Shown in pieces: positions 30,345 to 39,673 of a stretch of 64,000 bases of DNA. Under the pieces are notes generated by a model that was not told the DNA's origin, did no database searches, and worked only from the letters and a program-made list of their open reading frames with translations. A program made the position numbers and the translations under genes. The first letter of the stretch is position 1, and each line of letters opens with the position of its first letter. The DNA is from Tethya wilhelma (Eukaryota > Porifera > Demospongiae > Tethyida > Tethyidae), in assembly GCA_964030475.1 (NCBI GenBank), contig CAXIPT010000002.1, forward strand, positions 11,586,948-11,650,947. The letters run 5' to 3'.

Positions 30345-31063
30345 TCTTCTCGTATGGCTTGACTGCACACAGACTGTCTGCTTGTACCGTGAACAGGTTC
30401 TTCGGAAGGGGTCAAAGTTCACCTTGATGTAGCCAATCACGTCCACAAATTGAAGAAACACGTCCACACAGAGTTGCTAAGGTGCCGCCCTCTCACTGCT
30501 CTCAACACTTTTCTCATGAATAATGATTGTGCTGGCTAAAACCACCAACCATATCCATATCCTGCAGTCTACCAAACCTGGTTAGTGAGATCATTCTGTA
30601 GGTTGACAAGTCAGTGCTTTGTACCTGTGACTGTACAACTGCTTCTAGTGCTAGTGATATTCTCAGGGTCTAGTGCCCATGGAATAATGTTGTATTCATT
30701 GCTATTACCATTAATTAACAATAATGTGATATAGCTAGCTACCTATATTTATATATAGTCCAATGTCATGCATAAGTGGGAAATTTAGCGGGTCTTGAGT
30801 ATACACTGTAACTGAGTATACAGTGTAATATTATCCATGCTAATAACAGTGTTACTTGATTATTATTGTATTATTATTATACTATCATATCCACCGAAAA
30901 ATTATGTATCAAGAAATGAATGAAAAGCTACAAAACAAAACATGAATACCAAACGTTTTGAATTTTATGGTGAGTACATAATATAATCATTATGAAGTAT
31001 TAGTACCTTGTAGTATAATATTACGCAGTTATGTTTTTGTTTTATTTGTCTTTAACCTTTATC
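30345..31063. other. SQOR upstream region and 3' flank of the beta-helix/TM gene
   Basis: 719 bp. Its left part is the SQOR promoter, with a DR1-like GGGTCAAAGTTCA at 30409-30421, 65 bp before the ATG. The right part is AT-rich. The stretch from about 30868 onward is duplicated almost exactly at 37784, and 30756-30830 resembles 37575-37650. Confidence 0.7.
30409..30421. promoter_or_regulatory. DR1-like nuclear receptor half-site pair upstream of SQOR
   Basis: GGGTCA A AGTTCA, the same arrangement as in the SRP72/TRMT13 promoter and in the promoter-like patch at 36357-36369. Binding by an HNF4/RXR-type receptor is inferred. Confidence 0.5.
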
Positions 31064-34000
31064 CTAATAAGTATCTGGTTCAAAATCATCCAATTGGACC
31101 TGGCGATACTCTTCAGAATCAGTAAAGTTTATTGCTCCATTGTCACGTTCACTTAGGAGAGGCTCACTCTCCTCCAATACATCTGATGCATGGCTTATCG
31201 CAGCCACAGTCAACATTCGCTGGTATGGAAGCAGAGTAGAATCTCTGAATATAGAAATACGCTCCAACTGCACGTGCAGTCTATTGCAACACTTCCACTT
31301 CTTGGACTGTTTGTAGATCCCATGTATGAGTATACCAATGAATGTCACAGCAGCAAAGCTTAGAGAGATCAATGAAGCCTTGATTTGTTTGGCAGGATCA
31401 TATTCCCTTTCACTGTGGATGTATAGTGCAGAAACAGACAGTATAGACAGATTGAGGAAGAATGAAGCTGTTAGCAGATTCAGTGTCATCTTCTTGTAGA
31501 TTCCACCAAGAGACCAAGCTATAATCATTAACAAGATGCACGTGGCAATAACAGTGGAGAGATAGAGCTGGGGGTTGTCCATCAGGAACACTGCTAGAGC
31601 TACAAAGACAAAACGAAAGAATAGCAAGAGCCCATTCCAAAATCGGTACTTTTCTTTGATGATGTGTGGCGAAGAGTAGGCATCAACTAGTGGTTTTAAT
31701 GTAGCCACCCATTTGAAGCACTTGTAGTTTGAAAATCTCTCCAGAGGTTGAATGAAGAGAAGAAGAAATGTGCAAAACAGAGCAAACAACCCAAATACCA
31801 AGCCAATGATAAACAGGGCAATGTGTTTTCCTTGTAGGTATGGTACAGTTGCATCATACAGCCATATTGTTTGTGGCACCTTAGTTTCATTTGGACCTGG
31901 ATAGTCAATGATTGTGAATGATAATGCCTGTGTACTACCAAGAATGATCTTTGTATAGGAGAGCAAGAAGAGAGTAGCCAAGACTGGTACAGAATTGTTT
32001 CCTATTAGGTTTGCAATACGGTCGTACTTCCTGCTAAGAAATACAATGTTACCTGCTATAAGGAAAATGTAAATTGAAAATAAAAACTCTATGCATATCT
32101 TTGCATACATGTCCATTCCATTGTAAAAGCATGACTCAAATCCTTCATCAAAGTTCAGCAACATTGTAACAAAAAATGAAAGTATTTGACCATACCAGGG
32201 AAGAGATCTTGTTGGTAGAAATACGAAACGTGTGATCTCGAAAACATTTCCATAGAAAAGGAGTCCAGATATCATTCCTTCTGTAACTGTGAAATTGAAA
32301 ATAAAGAGAGCTGTAACCAAGACGATCCCTCCAAACAGAAACAGAACAATGTGGCCAAAAGTTTGAATTGGTTTTGTTCCAGTGCAATTTAAGCATGCTG
32401 ATGATCCAAAAGCAATGCTTGTTCCATTTTTACAAGCTCCACAAAGAAGTCCTGATCTATTTAGAGCACATTGAGCATCTTGATCAAAGTGAGTTAGATT
32501 CACGGATATATTGTTACCATCAGCTTTGCAGAAATCAAATGGACACACTTTGTAATAGATGACTCCATCTACTGTGTTCTTGATGGATGACTTGTTGGCA
32601 AAATGATAGCCAACCCAAGCAGGGGGTGGCCGATAAATGGTCTTATTCTGTATATGGCATTTGAATCCATATCCGTAAAGGTCTGGTGAGTCAATACACT
32701 TGCAATCCAGTTTCCTCACCTTTATCAGTTGGAATCCTAGTGGACATGGTTTGATGGTCACGTGTAGGAACCGAGATTCAAAATAAAGTGTGTTGTTGTA
32801 GTACGGGTTTACTGCTGAGAGAGCGAGTGTCTTCCTTTCAGGATAAGTAAACAGAGTGTAATGCAATGTGGTGCAGATTCCTTTTACATCTTGTGATACC
32901 TGTCGATAACCAAGTTCTTCCTCTTTCTTGGTATGATTTGCAAATCGTGTAAAAACGTTTCCTGGTACAGTTCCTTCCATTTGTCCCACTAAAGCAACTG
33001 AAATGTTAATCGTTTTTCCTGGAAAGACTGGGTCATATATTTCCATATTTGGTTTGCTACAGTTTGGTTTACCATTATTGTCACAGAAACAGACCTTTTC
33101 TGGGTCTGATGTAATGTCGCTTGAACTATGAGAGCAGTTTGGAAATATTTTTTCAAATTTTTCCCTACCACGCATGTTGGGAAATTTCAAGTAGCACTGA
33201 TCAATAGCTCCACCAAATATTTGATTTCCTGCAAACAGAGCAGTATTGTTAGTCATTTCAATCTTGATTGAGTCCTCTGATCCTGAAACAATCTGAAAGA
33301 AACACAGCGATTGTGATTGAGAGCACCTCCTCTCAGCAAATATCCCACCACCTCTACTTTTGGCTGTGTTGTTTGCTATCACAACAGTTGTATTAGGCTT
33401 GAGTACCATGTAGGATGCTTCACACAGCAGTAGGCCACCTCCGTCCAAGCCATGGTTGTCAGCAACTGTGACAAGACCTTGAAATGTCAAATACGATTGA
33501 AATATCGATATTCCTGTTATGTAGTTTGACTTAATGGTGCAGTTGTGTAGAATTGTTGTACCTAGCTGTCGAGAGACATAAAACACTGCATTTCCTCTGA
33601 GTTGGGTATACTCCAAGTCAGTACAACTTTTGGGATCTAGTCCATTGTTTTCAAAAGTGCAGTTAAAGAGTGTCAAGTTTGTTATGTGAGGGTTCTTGAA
33701 AGTGCCCCAATTGAAATAGTTAATAGCACTGAAAGCTACGCCCATGTTGAACTGAGAGTTGGTTTTCAAATTAATTGTGTTTTCTTTAAATGTGGAATTG
33801 TTTACTATAAATTTAATGTTTTGGCAAACTCTCTTGGTATTTTTTGCAATAAGCTGAAAGTGAATCCCACCTCCATTACGAACTGCATAGTTTCCTGTAA
33901 AGGATGTATTTTCTATCAATAACAAGCTACTGCAGTCATCTTCTGTGGACTCTAGCTCTGACAAGTTCGTATAATTTTGATATTTGATAATGAAACTCAC

Positions 34001-35020
34001 GTATAGCCCACCACCTAGTACACCACTGCCATTGATGAAGGAGCTATTGGTGATTCTGACAGTGCTTGAAAGGGAGCCATTTGTCTTGTAGACTATTCCC
34101 ATATTTCCACCTCCTCCCATCATTTTCAAGGTAGCATTTGGGACACTATAATTTCCTATGTTGCCTATCATGGTAACATTGTCAAGATGAATGAAGGTGT
34201 TGCTGTGAGTGATATAGATACTTAAGCCAGCTGCGATATTTTCGTCCGAGTTATTCAATCCATGCTCTCCATACAAGAAGTGAGAAGACTTGATAGTAAA
34301 GTTGATTTTGTTTTGTTCATGAGCCCTGTCTCGTGAGAAAACCAAAGCAACATTTCCACCACTAGTATCGTTTGTGCCTTTGTTGTATTCAAAAAGGCAA
34401 TCAATGATTTGTGAAGTTCCAAAGGTTTTGTTTGCTAGTACTCCAAAGCCAGTACTGTTCTGCACAGTAAGCTCTATTAGAGATACATTGACTGTGTTAG
34501 TAAAGGACAGTGCAGACATCTTTGGGTGGTGTTTTTTTGTTGTATTCCATGTTGAATTCCATGATCCACATTTGGTTATTGTGAGATTTTTGATTGTCAA
34601 GTTCGTGATATTTATAAATTCAAATCCTCCCAATCCACTGCACAGGATTTCAGGATGCTCATTGTCACTGGTGCAGAGAGTAGTATTGGCACATCCAATG
34701 AATGTGAGATTGTTCACATTAGAAATCTTTACTAAAGTGTTGTTGTCCAGTTGGTGCAGTCCAGGTAGAAACACAAATCGTGTGTTGTTTGTTGCGAAGT
34801 AAGCACTCGCATTCTCAACAAAGCCCATGAGTGTGTTACACTTACTGTAATCTTCGATAGCAATCATTTCACATTTTGTTGAATTAGAACTCACGTAGTA
34901 TTCTCTTTCTTGAGAGCTTTGAATTATTATTGTTCCACTCACATTGACTACTAGAATACTCAGTAAAGTGTATATATGACCAGATGTTGCCATTTTGCTT
35001 TCACAGTAGTATAGCTCCAA
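31064..35020 (-). CDS. Large extracellular beta-helix / multi-TM receptor-like protein (1318 aa, intronless)
   Basis: I do not recognise a named family. A single exon encodes 1318 aa. The likely start is the second Met (residue 10), followed by a hydrophobic signal peptide (HIYTLLSILVVNVSG). Residues ~90-650 are Asn/Thr-rich with many N-glycosylation sequons and a repeating pattern of short strands (FEFINITNLTIKNLTITKCG, ALSFTNTVNVSLIELTVQNS), as in right-handed parallel beta-helices (pectate-lyase type). A Cys-rich juxtamembrane part follows (CALNRSGLLCGACKNG and SSACLNCTG). About nine or ten hydrophobic helices span ~900-1240, with a conserved-looking VDAYSSPHIIKEKYRFWNGL, then an acidic cytoplasmic tail. 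Multi-copy families of this shape are, to my knowledge, common in sponges. Its last ~110 bp and 3' flank are duplicated at 37784-38092. Confidence 0.85.
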   Translation of the reverse strand: MELYYCESKMATSGHIYTLLSILVVNVSGTIIIQSSQEREYYVSSNSTKCEMIAIEDYSKCNTLMGFVENASAYFATNNTRFVFLPGLHQLDNNTLVKISNVNNLTFIGCANTTLCTSDNEHPEILCSGLGGFEFINITNLTIKNLTITKCGSWNSTWNTTKKHHPKMSALSFTNTVNVSLIELTVQNSTGFGVLANKTFGTSQIIDCLFEYNKGTNDTSGGNVALVFSRDRAHEQNKINFTIKSSHFLYGEHGLNNSDENIAAGLSIYITHSNTFIHLDNVTMIGNIGNYSVPNATLKMMGGGGNMGIVYKTNGSLSSTVRITNSSFINGSGVLGGGLYVSFIIKYQNYTNLSELESTEDDCSSLLLIENTSFTGNYAVRNGGGIHFQLIAKNTKRVCQNIKFIVNNSTFKENTINLKTNSQFNMGVAFSAINYFNWGTFKNPHITNLTLFNCTFENNGLDPKSCTDLEYTQLRGNAVFYVSRQLGTTILHNCTIKSNYITGISIFQSYLTFQGLVTVADNHGLDGGGLLLCEASYMVLKPNTTVVIANNTAKSRGGGIFAERRCSQSQSLCFFQIVSGSEDSIKIEMTNNTALFAGNQIFGGAIDQCYLKFPNMRGREKFEKIFPNCSHSSSDITSDPEKVCFCDNNGKPNCSKPNMEIYDPVFPGKTINISVALVGQMEGTVPGNVFTRFANHTKKEEELGYRQVSQDVKGICTTLHYTLFTYPERKTLALSAVNPYYNNTLYFESRFLHVTIKPCPLGFQLIKVRKLDCKCIDSPDLYGYGFKCHIQNKTIYRPPPAWVGYHFANKSSIKNTVDGVIYYKVCPFDFCKADGNNISVNLTHFDQDAQCALNRSGLLCGACKNGTSIAFGSSACLNCTGTKPIQTFGHIVLFLFGGIVLVTALFIFNFTVTEGMISGLLFYGNVFEITRFVFLPTRSLPWYGQILSFFVTMLLNFDEGFESCFYNGMDMYAKICIEFLFSIYIFLIAGNIVFLSRKYDRIANLIGNNSVPVLATLFLLSYTKIILGSTQALSFTIIDYPGPNETKVPQTIWLYDATVPYLQGKHIALFIIGLVFGLFALFCTFLLLFIQPLERFSNYKCFKWVATLKPLVDAYSSPHIIKEKYRFWNGLLLFFRFVFVALAVFLMDNPQLYLSTVIATCILLMIIAWSLGGIYKKMTLNLLTASFFLNLSILSVSALYIHSEREYDPAKQIKASLISLSFAAVTFIGILIHGIYKQSKKWKCCNRLHVQLERISIFRDSTLLPYQRMLTVAAISHASDVLEESEPLLSERDNGAINFTDSEEYRQVQLDDFEPDTY

Positions 35021-35653
35021 GCAACTTAGACAAAAGTAATCCGTGTTGACTATTGTATTATTTTTATCAACTTCGACTTTTGATGATTTGTATCATTTAA
35101 AGTTGTTTACTTGTATATACTGTATTTCAGGGGAACATTTCCATTATCTTTTCTTTTTTATAAACAGAGACAGTTTATGTACTAAAAGTTCCCTCTGTTA
35201 AAAGGCTTTTGAGACAGAAATAATCTTGGTAAGATAAAGAAACTCAAAACCAATCAATGCTTGAAAACAACAACAATCTGTTTATGCTTCATGGTTTCAG
35301 TTTGTTTTTTCTTAATATTAGAGGTACTTCAACAGTATAATGTGTTGTCCTACTAGCTATGATATATTGATGTATATAGCTTTCAGTGATTCCATAGGGA
35401 TAATCCAGCTCAGATTGTATGCACAGTGATGATTCCCTGTACCATACAAACTCTTATGTCCCTTAGCAGGTATTGCATCAGCAATAATAAACTTGTATTA
35501 TCTATGCTTGTCACTAGATACCCTTATGTGTGTGCATTTGCATATTAAAAATTGAATAATCATAGATCTAAATGGTACATGATGCCTAAAATAATTAATA
35601 ACCAATGATATTTTGCAATCTGAATCACTGAGATGCATTATGATCAGTTACAA
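35021..35653. other. Spacer between the beta-helix/TM gene and CERS1-like copy B
   Basis: 633 bp, AT-rich, holding the promoter of the beta-helix/TM gene and the 3' UTR of CERS1-like copy B. Nothing else is recognised. Confidence 0.5.
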
Positions 35654-38600
35654 CTAGTAATTCTTTTTTCTACTAAACAGCTGGCCTCCACCATTCTTGA
35701 GGTGGGTTTGGTTCTGCAGCGATGAAACCAATCCATTGGTTGCTTGGATCTCCTGCTGTTGCTCAGGAGCAGTGTGCCCATTGCTCTGTTCATAGTCCCT
35801 TGTGTCTCCTTTGTCTCCCTCTCCCTTCATGATTCTCCATAGCAATAGGACTATGTACTTGAACCAATAGGACTGTACATGGAGAAAAAGTATCTTCTGA
35901 CAGCATGATTATCATATCACATTGTATATAGAACGAATATGTTTTACAAACTTACCATATCGATATTTTGTCATGGTGATAATTATGTGTTAATTAAATC
36001 ATTTGTGTATCATAATAATTACAAGTAGTAAAAATTTCAAAAAAATAAGTAGTGTAGGAATGGGCAGTGCGGTAAAAAGTATTGGAACAAGGCATGTCTC
36101 AATTTCGGCACATGACTACTTCATTTTTAATCTTGATCCAGATCCTCAGTGTCGCGAATGCAATGATCTGTATAGTATAATAATACCACAGCTTATTTAC
36201 TACTTGTTCATTCACTTTTTTCAACACTACAGTGTGGAGACTATTAGAGACTGGTTAGTCCCTACAAAAAGCTTGAGTGGCAGCTACATGCACTGCATTC
36301 TGCTGGAGAGGCTAATGCGCATGCGCATATAATAATGCCACGTGGAGAGATAATGATGACCTTTGAACTCTCAAAGATGGCTGCATTGTAGTACGTGAAT
36401 TTATACACTAAGTTTCAAAGCTTTCTAGTTTTTGTTTAGGCATGTTTATGATCAAAACGAGTATCAAGGAATGTAGTACCCATGAAAAGAACTTACTTTG
36501 TGCTGTCAAAGTTGGCTCAACACATTCTGGTTCTCTGGAAATCCTTTTCAAGTAAGTCAGTTAGGAAGTAAGTACGTACGTTCCAAATAATGGCACTATG
36601 GTGGCTTCCCACTGGCACTCTCTACGAGTGCTAAGGAAAGTTTTTGTGAGTTTTAGGCCTTGCATGCAGTTGGTAATCTGTCAGTAAGAGCCTCTCAGCA
36701 ACTTTGAAGGTTATTTTTTGTTTGAGTAGATTTTTATAGTGACCAACATTTTGTACTGTGTCTATGGGACAGTCGACCCATTCCTACTATGCGTACTACC
36801 GTACGTATGATTGTATACTCACATTCATATGTACATGTACCTGTATTGAAAAGTTCAGCCACAAGAGTGGAATAAACAGGAGAAAATAAGGAGCTTCTGG
36901 CATAATGAGTAGGCTGATGTACATGGCTGAGTAGATCACTTTAGTAGGAAACCAGTAGATACGAAACAGAGCACTACAGAATAAATACATCATATGTTGA
37001 ATTGTGTATATATGCATTGGCACATTTGTATCCATATTATTAATCAGTTATAGCTTGGGTTGAGTTAGTCCAAGTTGCAACACCCTTCTTTTTTTACACA
37101 ACATTGTGTCAAACAAGAAGGGTCTCTGCATGTACATACAAAGGTTATTGCTTGCTAGAGCAAGGTTTTATGAGTTGAACTCAACATACAATTCAATGGC
37201 AAACACTCCAAAGCATACACCAGCTGCCAGTCTAGTAGCCCAGCATTCTCTCCCCCCTCTGTTTTTGAGGTAGAATAACATCTTTGACAGCTCCAGCCAG
37301 ATGTCACCAATGTCAAGGATAAACAGAAAGAGAAGTCCAATAATGTGAAACCTGTTTGAATTCGAAACTTGAGTTTGACATAATATTATCATGATGCATG
37401 GCATCTATATTGGGAGTATAGCTAAACAGTGTGCAAAAAGTTTCCATATGAGACTATAGTTGTCTAAGTAATGCAAAATAAGTACAGCTGGTTGTAGCTC
37501 AGTGGGGTCCAGTATAGCCAGCTTCTCCCTTCCAAACCTCCTCTCCAGCTGAGAGGCCATTGCTAGTCTATATAGTGTCATTGCATACATAAGTGGGAAG
37601 TTTGGGTCTTGCATACACTATAACTCGAGCATAAATGTAGTGTATGTATTATGCACTGGCATGCTCTTGATTGACTACGTTTTGCTGCCCTCCCCCCCCC
37701 CCATGTGGAACGTCTGGCCAGTGAGACTATAGTTGGCTAATGACAAGTCCATTAATTCAATTTCCAATAAACGATGCTACTTATATATTATTATACTATC
37801 ATATCCACCGAAAAATTATGTATCAAGAAATGAATGAAAAGCTACAAAACAAAACATGAATACCAAACGTTTTGAATTTTATGGTGAGTACATAATATAA
37901 TCATTATGAAGTATTAGTACCTTGTAGTATAATATTACGCAGTTATGTTTTTGTTTTATTTGTCTTTAACCTTTATCCTAATAAGTATCTGGTTCAAAAT
38001 CATCCAATTGGACCTGGCGATACTCTTCAGAATCAGTAAAGTTTATTGCTCCATTGTCACGTTCACTTAGGAGAGGCTCACTCTAATACATCCATGATTG
38101 ATAGCTAGTCAAAAGTTTCCTTTTTTGTTAATAAAGTAGTGCAAAATGGGTTTGTCCAACTCATTATTGGTATTGCTAGGTGTGAGGTGATAAGTACATA
38201 ATTGCTGAATAAAAGTACAATAGTCAAATACATAGTGATTGATTCAGCCAATTAGAATCAATACCATAGTAGCATCCACCCAATCTTATGAGTTTGTATG
38301 CCTTGGCTACACTATATTGATTGCTTTATACACACACTGATGATGTACACAGTAAACATTCACCTCACACAATAGGAGAATGATAACAGTGCCAGTGATA
38401 AAAAGTGATGAGCCATCATGACCTTAAAGTCTTTTCTAATGGTCTCAAGACAAGCAGTTGCATACACTGAATGCAAGTAGAATCCCAGCTGCACCATATA
38501 TAGCCAATAGATACAAGGCCTCACAGGTTGGCCTGGATACCATGCTGTATGTGGGTGAAGGGAAAAAGGTTGATATAAAAAGCAAAAAAATTGACCCTGA

Positions 38601-39235
38601 AGGGATTCGAACCCTCAATCTTCTGATCCGAAGTCAGACGCCTTATCCGTTAGGCCACAGGGCCAACTTGTTTAAATACGCAATAATATTGTTTATCATA
38701 ACTCACTTTGCCAATGGCTTTTCAAATTGAAAAAATAGTTTTCCTTGCTAAAATAAATGATGTATGTGGCCCAAATCCAAGTGACACTGTACACAAGACA
38801 CTTCCAAGCACTTTCAGGAAACTTGCTTACTGACTCTTTGCTTATTTGAAGCCATTTTGCAATAGGCTTCAAAAAAAACAAAAAAACAAAAAAAAACCAC
38901 ATCAGTTCTAAATAAATGTTCCTGTACATACGTCATACATATACATATACCTTAAACATCACTCTGTCCATCACAACTCGAAGAACACTGATAAAGAGTG
39001 CCAAAATGAGAGGATAAAGAAGAAGGCTGGTTGCATCACAGAACCATGTGTTGTACACACTATCCCCAGTCTCCTTCATCCAATGTCCAACTCCATACCA
39101 CGGCACAGCTCGACGGTAGACTTGAGTAGCTCCAGAACGAATCATATCTCTCAGGCATATCAGTGGATTGGGAAACCAAGGAGAGTGATTAGTGTAGCTG
39201 GGAGCATTGACAAATGTAGTCCACATTGAAGACAT
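35654..39235 (-). CDS. CERS1: Ceramide synthase, CERS1-like (copy B)
   Basis: Ceramide synthases N-acylate sphingoid bases in the ER with a TLC/Lag1 domain. Six exons join in phase: 38951..39235, 38707 to about 38870, about 38350 to 38550, about 37188 to 37353, about 36834 to 36975 and 35654 to about 35875. Evidence: PWFPNPLICLRDMIR; KFPESAWKCLVYSVTW; the catalytic Lag1 block IRKDFKVMMAHHFLSLALLS with its His pair; LDIGDIWLELSKMLFYL; FRIYWFPTKVIYSAMYIS; and a charged tail. No homeobox-like insert is present, as in CERS1. Introns carry a tRNA-Arg(TCG), a divergent SQOR exon fragment, a recent copy of the neighbouring gene's 3' end and a promoter-like patch. It is paralogous to the gene at 41527-44461. 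Confidence 0.93.
36316..36380. promoter_or_regulatory. Promoter-like motif cluster inside a CERS1-like copy B intron
   Basis: In 65 bp: TGCGCATGCGCA (36316-36327, a perfect NRF1-type palindrome), CCACGTGG (36338-36345), TGACCTTTGAACT (36357-36369, a DR1-like site in reverse) and AAGATGGCTGC (YY1-like, containing an ATG). The ATG frame closes at once (MAAL, stop). The same motif set marks the housekeeping promoters elsewhere in this window. No gene is recognised downstream on either strand apart from the host introns. Confidence 0.5.
37480..37650 (-). pseudogene. SQOR: Divergent fragment of SQOR exon 2 plus SQOR 5' flank
   Basis: On the minus strand it reads LAMASQLERRFGREKLAILD, matching LAVASRLGRRFGRGSLAIVD of SQOR exon 2, followed by sequence like 30756-30830. 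It is frame-disrupted and lacks the FAD glycines, so it is a dead fragment within a CERS1-like copy B intron. It is clearly older than the neighbouring near-identical duplicate at 37784. Confidence 0.75.
37784..38092. repeat. Near-identical copy of the 3' end of the beta-helix/TM gene
   Basis: This interval repeats 30868-31171 almost without change: the 3' flank, the stop codon and the last ~35 codons (EYRQVQLDDFEPDTY in the source gene). It breaks off at CTCACTCTAATACATCC where the source reads CTCACTCTCCTCCAATACATC. It sits in a CERS1-like copy B intron, so it is not translated in that gene. Confidence 0.9.
38592..38664 (-). tRNA. tRNA-Arg (anticodon TCG)
   Basis: On the minus strand it runs from GGCCCTGTGGCCTAACGGAT to the acceptor end CAGGGTC plus discriminator A. 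The cloverleaf is complete: acceptor GGCCCTG/CAGGGTC (one G-T), D arm GCC/GGC, anticodon stem TCTGA/TCAGA with loop CTTCGGA (anticodon TCG), and T arm with TTCGAAT and 5-bp stems. There is no intron. It lies in a CERS1-like copy B intron on the same strand and has its own internal A and B boxes. A T-run (TTTTTTTGC) follows it, as expected for Pol III termination. Confidence 0.96.
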
Positions 39236-39673
39236 TGGTATTCAGCTACAATAATATCAGATTCTATAGATGGCTAATATCAGATCAACGTTCTCTACAC
39301 TGCTGCACTCAAATTGAAAGAGATTGCAAGGTTACTGTTCTCACTTGCACTCTCACTTGCTAATGGTCAAAAGCCATAATGCAGGGAGTACTATAAGTAT
39401 TGGTAGATTGGTTTGGAGAGCTCTGCATGTACCTAGTTTAGACTCAATTGTACACACCTTCAAAATCAGACAATGCTGCCAAAAAACCTCTTGTAGCCTG
39501 CAAGATGAAGAGATACAAGAAACAATTAGGGATCCATTATTTTTTAAAGATGAATTAAGGTTAGAAACATGTGGTAGTACACTAGAGCAGCAACTGCATA
39601 GGCAACAAGATATTGCAATGCAAACAGGGCTTCCTGCAGAACCCTTCCAATAACCACGCCCTTCAATTAGTAT
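39236..39673. other. Divergent spacer CERS1-like copy B / ankyrin gene
   Basis: 438 bp between two start codons. A 109-codon open frame (39324..39653, +) ending in LPAEPFQ is present; it has no recognised motif and may be 5' UTR or a small gene. No clear core promoter motif was recognised. Confidence 0.4.

Noticed and set aside
30868..31171. Duplication with 37784 read as a retroposition target duplication of the intronless gene
   Set aside because: A target duplication of 300 bp is not plausible, and the copy includes the gene's own last codons. A segmental duplication with later deletion fits better.
36003..36332. 109-codon plus-strand frame in a CERS1-like copy B intron
   Set aside because: No recognisable domain; AT-rich and intronic.
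39324..39653. 109-codon plus-strand frame upstream of the ankyrin gene
   Set aside because: No family motif, no clear promoter, and it overlaps the divergent promoter region. Kept only as a note in the spacer entry.
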